From contig JAVCCD010000212.1 in assembly GCA_030765665.1 (NCBI GenBank), forward strand, positions 1 to 6,172: 6,172 bases of DNA. Reading direction: 5' to 3'. Of this stretch, positions 5,854 to 6,172 are shown piece by piece; the first letter of the stretch is position 1; each line of letters begins with the position of its first letter. A program made the translations under genes and the position numbers. Source of the DNA: Candidatus Tenebribacter mawsonii (GTDB taxonomy: Bacteria > Cloacimonadota > Cloacimonadia > Cloacimonadales > TCS61). The notes below the pieces were generated by a model, which was not told the DNA's origin, did no database searches, and was given only the letters and a program-made list of their open reading frames with translations.

Positions 5854-6172
5854 ATTTCAACCTCCTCTTCTTGTGGGTCTGCACCACGAAATGATCTATA
5901 AGTGGAGCAAAAGTATTCATAAGTAAAATCGCTAGCATCATTCCTTCCGGATAAGCCGGATTCAAAGTTCGCACCAAAATAGCTAGGACACCGATCAAAA
6001 ATCCATAAAAGTATTTTCCGTTTTTGGTGGAACAGGAAGATACCGGATCCGTAGCCATAAACACTGCACCAAAAGCAAATCCTCCCATTACAAAATGATA
6101 ATGAGCGGGAAGAGCAAAAATGTGAGATGGATTTGGTGCGAGATAATTTAAAAGTGTACTCATGGCAAATCC
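5840..6172 (-). CDS. nqrB: Na+-translocating NADH:quinone oxidoreductase subunit B, C-terminal part (5' end outside window)
   Basis: The open frame enters at the window edge and gives the last 110 residues of NqrB, the largest membrane subunit, which holds a covalent FMN, riboflavin and part of the Na+ channel. Signature segments are HYHFVMGGFAFGAVFMATDP (near the start of the visible part), TLNPAYPEGMMLAILLMNTF and APLIDHFVV, followed by a basic tail KKRRLKYAKQ. The frame is open upstream of the internal ATG at 6163-6161 (GFA precedes it), and family homology shows that Met is not the true start. The flavinylation threonine lies upstream and cannot be checked. Its stop lies 14 nt inside nqrC, and the AGGAGGT site for nqrC is embedded in its RRL codons. 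RnfD is the paralogue, but linkage to nqrC and nqrF excludes it. Confidence 0.95.
   Translation of the reverse strand, partial: GFAMSTLLNYLAPNPSHIFALPAHYHFVMGGFAFGAVFMATDPVSSCSTKNGKYFYGFLIGVLAILVRTLNPAYPEGMMLAILLMNTFAPLIDHFVVQTHKKRRLKYAKQ

Noticed and set aside
6161..6163. ATG as start of a separate 107-residue protein
   Set aside because: The frame is open upstream to the window edge and the sequence is the C-terminal part of NqrB, so this is an internal methionine.

Overview
This is an A+T-rich bacterial window in which every convincing gene lies on the minus strand. Read in the direction of transcription (high to low coordinates) it holds: the C-terminal end of nqrB, then nqrC, nqrD, nqrE, a 46-codon cysteine-rich membrane protein gene, nqrF, an intergenic cluster of 16-nt palindromic repeats, a menA-type UbiA prenyltransferase gene (TTG start), a long-chain polyprenyl diphosphate synthase gene, a regulatory gap, a PerR-like Fur-family repressor gene, and the first 18 codons of mutM (fpg).

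Region 2468-6172 encodes most of the Na+-translocating NADH:quinone oxidoreductase (Na+-NQR). The genes are tightly packed: nqrB/nqrC overlap by 14 nt, nqrC/nqrD overlap in TAATG, and nqrD/nqrE are 2 nt apart. Each visible start has a good Shine-Dalgarno sequence. The redox ligands that can be checked are present: the NqrC flavinylation motif SGAT, paired membrane cysteines in NqrD and NqrE, and the 2Fe-2S, FAD and NADH motifs of NqrF. The main oddity is a very small gene between nqrE and nqrF. It encodes one membrane helix and a CxxxCxxC tail and may be an iron-delivery or maturation factor comparable to NqrM.

Region 571-2363 is a two-gene unit joined by an ATGA overlap. A polyprenyl diphosphate synthase makes an isoprenoid tail and a MenA-like enzyme attaches it to an aromatic ring. 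Placed directly behind nqr, the pair plausibly supplies the quinone that Na+-NQR reduces. The synthase seems to lack about 50-60 residues after its second DDxxD motif.

Region 1-570 looks like a separate transcription unit. A metal-dependent Fur/PerR-type repressor is preceded by overlapping TTACAA/TTGTAA inverted repeats that look like its own operator. It is translationally coupled (TAATG) to mutM, the 8-oxoguanine repair glycosylase, which suggests a peroxide or metal stress unit.

The organism is probably a Gram-negative-type bacterium with Na+-based respiratory energetics and a quinone pool. The A+T-rich composition and the palindromic intergenic repeat would fit a member of the Bacteroidota/FCB assemblage, but the lineage is a guess. 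No rRNA, tRNA, CRISPR array, insertion sequence or phage gene was seen, and no gene-free stretch exceeds about 110 bases.
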